Shown one piece after another: positions 62,318-64,000 of a stretch of 64,000 nt of DNA. The stretch's first letter is position 1, and every line of letters begins with the position of its first letter. The notes under the pieces are model-generated. The model was given only the letters and a program-made list of their open reading frames with translations, made no database searches and was not told the DNA's origin. Position numbers and translations under genes: made by a program. Source of the DNA: Thioalkalivibrio sp. ALJ21 (lineage in GTDB: Bacteria; Pseudomonadota; Gammaproteobacteria; Ectothiorhodospirales; Ectothiorhodospiraceae); NCBI RefSeq assembly GCF_000378605.1, contig NZ_KB905155.1:124001-188000 (forward strand), written 5' to 3'.

Positions 62318-64000
62318 ATGAAACGCACAGCACTTTCCACGGCCATCCTGCTGGCCACCACCCCGGTTATCGCCGAGACACCGGACACCGATTCCGAAGC
62401 ACACACCCTCGATGTGGTCCAGGTCACGGCCGCGCGGGTCGCGCAGACCGTCGACGAGGCCCTGTCCTCGGTCACCGTGATTGACCGCGAAGAGATCGAG
62501 CGCCTGCAGCCGCAGCAGTTCACCGACCTGCTGGAGGGCCGCGCCGGGATCGAGACCTCCCAGAATAGTGCCTTTGGCAAGACCACCTCGGTCTACACGC
62601 GCGGCACCAGTTCCGACCACACCCTGCTCCTGATCGACGGCGTGCGCATGGGCTCGGCCACCAGTGGCGGGGCAAGCTGGCAGTTCCTGCCACCGGAGGA
62701 GATCGAGCGCGTCGAAGTGGTGCGCGGACCGCGTACCAGCATCTACGGCTCCGACGCCATTGGTGGCGTGGTGCAGGTCTTTACCCGCGAGGGCCAGAAG
62801 GGGCCGCCCAGGGTCAACGCATTTGTCGGGGGCGGCAGCTTCAACACCTGGGAAACGGGTGTGGGAGTGGCCGGCGGAACCGAGAACACGAACTACAGTT
62901 TCTCGCTCAGCCACTTCGAGACCGACGGCATCAATGTGCAGGATGACGTGGGCGACGATGACCGTGACGGCTACGACAACACCTCGCTTGCGACCAAGGT
63001 GACCCATCGTCTTGATAACGGTGCCGAGGTCTTCGGGAATGTCTTGTACTCCGAAGGCTCGACCGAATTCGATACTGATTCCCAGTTCTCGCCGGACGCC
63101 GCCGATTTTGTGCACGCGGCCTTGCGGGCTGGCCTTCGCATTCCGGTTACACGGCAGTGGGAGACTGAACTGTCCGTCGGCCACAGCCGTGACGAGTCGG
63201 AGAATTTTCTTGATGGAGAATTCTTTTCCCAGTTCGATACGCGTCGCGACATGTTGGACTGGCGCAACGATATCGACATCGGGGATCGGGTTTTTCTGAC
63301 CACCGGTATTGACGCCTACGAGGACCGCGTGGAGAGCGACACCGACTACGATGAGGACTCGCGCCACAACGTTGGCGCTTACTCCGTGGTGCAGGTGGAC
63401 CTCGGCCGCCACGATCTCGAAGGCAGCCTGCGCTATGACGACAACGAGCAGTTCGGGAACGAAACGACTGGCCAGGTTGCGTGGGGTATGCAAGCCACTG
63501 AAGCGGTGCGGTTGCGTGCGTCCTATGGCACTGCGTTCAAGGCGCCCACTTTCAACGATCTCTATTTCCCGGGGTTCGGGAATTCCGATCTCGAACCAGA
63601 GACATCGCGCACCTTCGAACTCGGTGCCCGTTATAGCAGTGGCCCGTATTATGCGGATGCGGCGGTGTTTCGCACCGAGCTGGATCAGATGATCAGCTAT
63701 GATCCGATTGCCTTCCAGGCTGAGAATATCGACGAGGCGCGGATCCATGGGGTCGAACTTGAAGGGGGCTATGCGACCGCCCGGTGGGTGTCCCGTGCCT
63801 CGTTGACGTTGCTGGATGCCGAGGATCGTGAAACAGGCAACGAGCTCCAGAGGCGTTCACCCGTGACGGCCCGTGTGGATCTCGATCGGAAGTTTCAGCG
63901 CTTCTCAATGGGCGGTTCGGTGATTGCGAAGAGCCGCTCGTATAACGACGCCAATAATGACGAGCGCCTTTCCGGCTACGGCTTGCTGAATCTGCGTGCG
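62318..64000 (+). CDS. btuB: TonB-dependent vitamin B12 receptor BtuB, 5' part
   Basis: The first 561 residues of an outer membrane transporter that runs past the window end. Signal peptide (ILLATTPVIAE), a TonB-box-like segment (TLDVVQVTAAR), plug domain (TVDEALSSVTVIDREEIERLQPQQFTDLLEGRAGIE, GPRTSIYGSDAIGGVVQVFTR) and the beginning of the beta-barrel with FKAPTFNDLYFPGFGNSDLEPETS. BtuB imports cobalamins with energy from TonB. The riboswitch directly upstream identifies the cargo with high confidence. Confidence 0.95.
   Translation, partial: MKRTALSTAILLATTPVIAETPDTDSEAHTLDVVQVTAARVAQTVDEALSSVTVIDREEIERLQPQQFTDLLEGRAGIETSQNSAFGKTTSVYTRGTSSDHTLLLIDGVRMGSATSGGASWQFLPPEEIERVEVVRGPRTSIYGSDAIGGVVQVFTREGQKGPPRVNAFVGGGSFNTWETGVGVAGGTENTNYSFSLSHFETDGINVQDDVGDDDRDGYDNTSLATKVTHRLDNGAEVFGNVLYSEGSTEFDTDSQFSPDAADFVHAALRAGLRIPVTRQWETELSVGHSRDESENFLDGEFFSQFDTRRDMLDWRNDIDIGDRVFLTTGIDAYEDRVESDTDYDEDSRHNVGAYSVVQVDLGRHDLEGSLRYDDNEQFGNETTGQVAWGMQATEAVRLRASYGTAFKAPTFNDLYFPGFGNSDLEPETSRTFELGARYSSGPYYADAAVFRTELDQMISYDPIAFQAENIDEARIHGVELEGGYATARWVSRASLTLLDAEDRETGNELQRRSPVTARVDLDRKFQRFSMGGSVIAKSRSYNDANNDERLSGYGLLNLRA

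Overview
The window is a stretch of GC-rich gammaproteobacterial chromosome. The housekeeping order (truB-rpsO-pnp; rlmN-pilW-rodZ-hisS-yfgM-bamB-der; 6S RNA-ygfA) is typical of Gammaproteobacteria. A complete seven-gene Mrp Na+/H+ antiporter operon, two sodium-coupled transporters, a DsrE2-type sulfur protein, an ArsR-rhodanese regulator with a metallo-beta-lactamase protein, and an FNR homologue suggest a halo- or alkaliphilic sulfur-oxidising member of the Chromatiales (Ectothiorhodospiraceae / Thioalkalivibrio-like). That placement is inference. I saw no prophage, CRISPR array, transposase gene, rRNA or tRNA.

Layout. 1-4406: truB 3' end, rpsO, pnp, a PmtA-like methyltransferase and ndk. 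4549-13561: rlmN, pilus TPR lipoprotein, rodZ, hisS, yfgM, bamB, der and a PLP aminotransferase; ispG is missing from its usual place between rodZ and hisS. 13575-14394: a gene-free, roughly 820-bp imperfect palindrome built from two inverted copies of a composite repeat. 14440-20982: a mainly minus-strand block with Na/Pi and NSS transporters, phosphoglucomutase, fabA and a small unknown, plus a DUF1249 gene on the plus strand. 21179-29327: two envelope proteins, then mrpABCDEFG behind a structured leader whose first hairpin loop is complementary to the mrpA ribosome binding site.

29363-33188: a monooxygenase-fold-like protein and an ArsR-rhodanese / MBL / MFS group, with a clear promoter followed directly by an inverted-repeat operator. 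33204-39232: cNMP-binding protein, YdcF-like protein, a YdbH-like AsmA-type protein beside a lipoprotein that joins YnbE-like and YdbL-like features, and YihY. 39248-44313: a divergent cluster of YceI, CDP-alcohol phosphatidyltransferase, a zinc-site-less BchC-like dehydrogenase, a pterin-synthase-fold protein that has lost QueD catalytic residues, a GT4 glycosyltransferase and a methyltransferase. This is the best candidate for an undescribed biosynthetic system; a 298-bp MITE-like element sits inside it. 44448-46655: His/Gly-rich, collagen-like and TPR exported or anchored proteins. 46870-53242: dynamin-like GTPase, small membrane peptide, DsrE2, Tat aldo/keto reductase, small genes, and the 6S RNA-ygfA-EVE-GST unit. 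53680-64000: a second aldo/keto reductase, a MutS2-like protein without Smr domain, DUF2058, TIGR02444, fnr, cfa, a large unknown membrane protein, and a cobalamin riboswitch in front of btuB, which runs off the end.

Small palindromes starting GGGAAAC recur directly at stop codons (30758, 44301, 48459, and one arm of the MITE at 43200). In several cases the element itself supplies the last codons and the stop.
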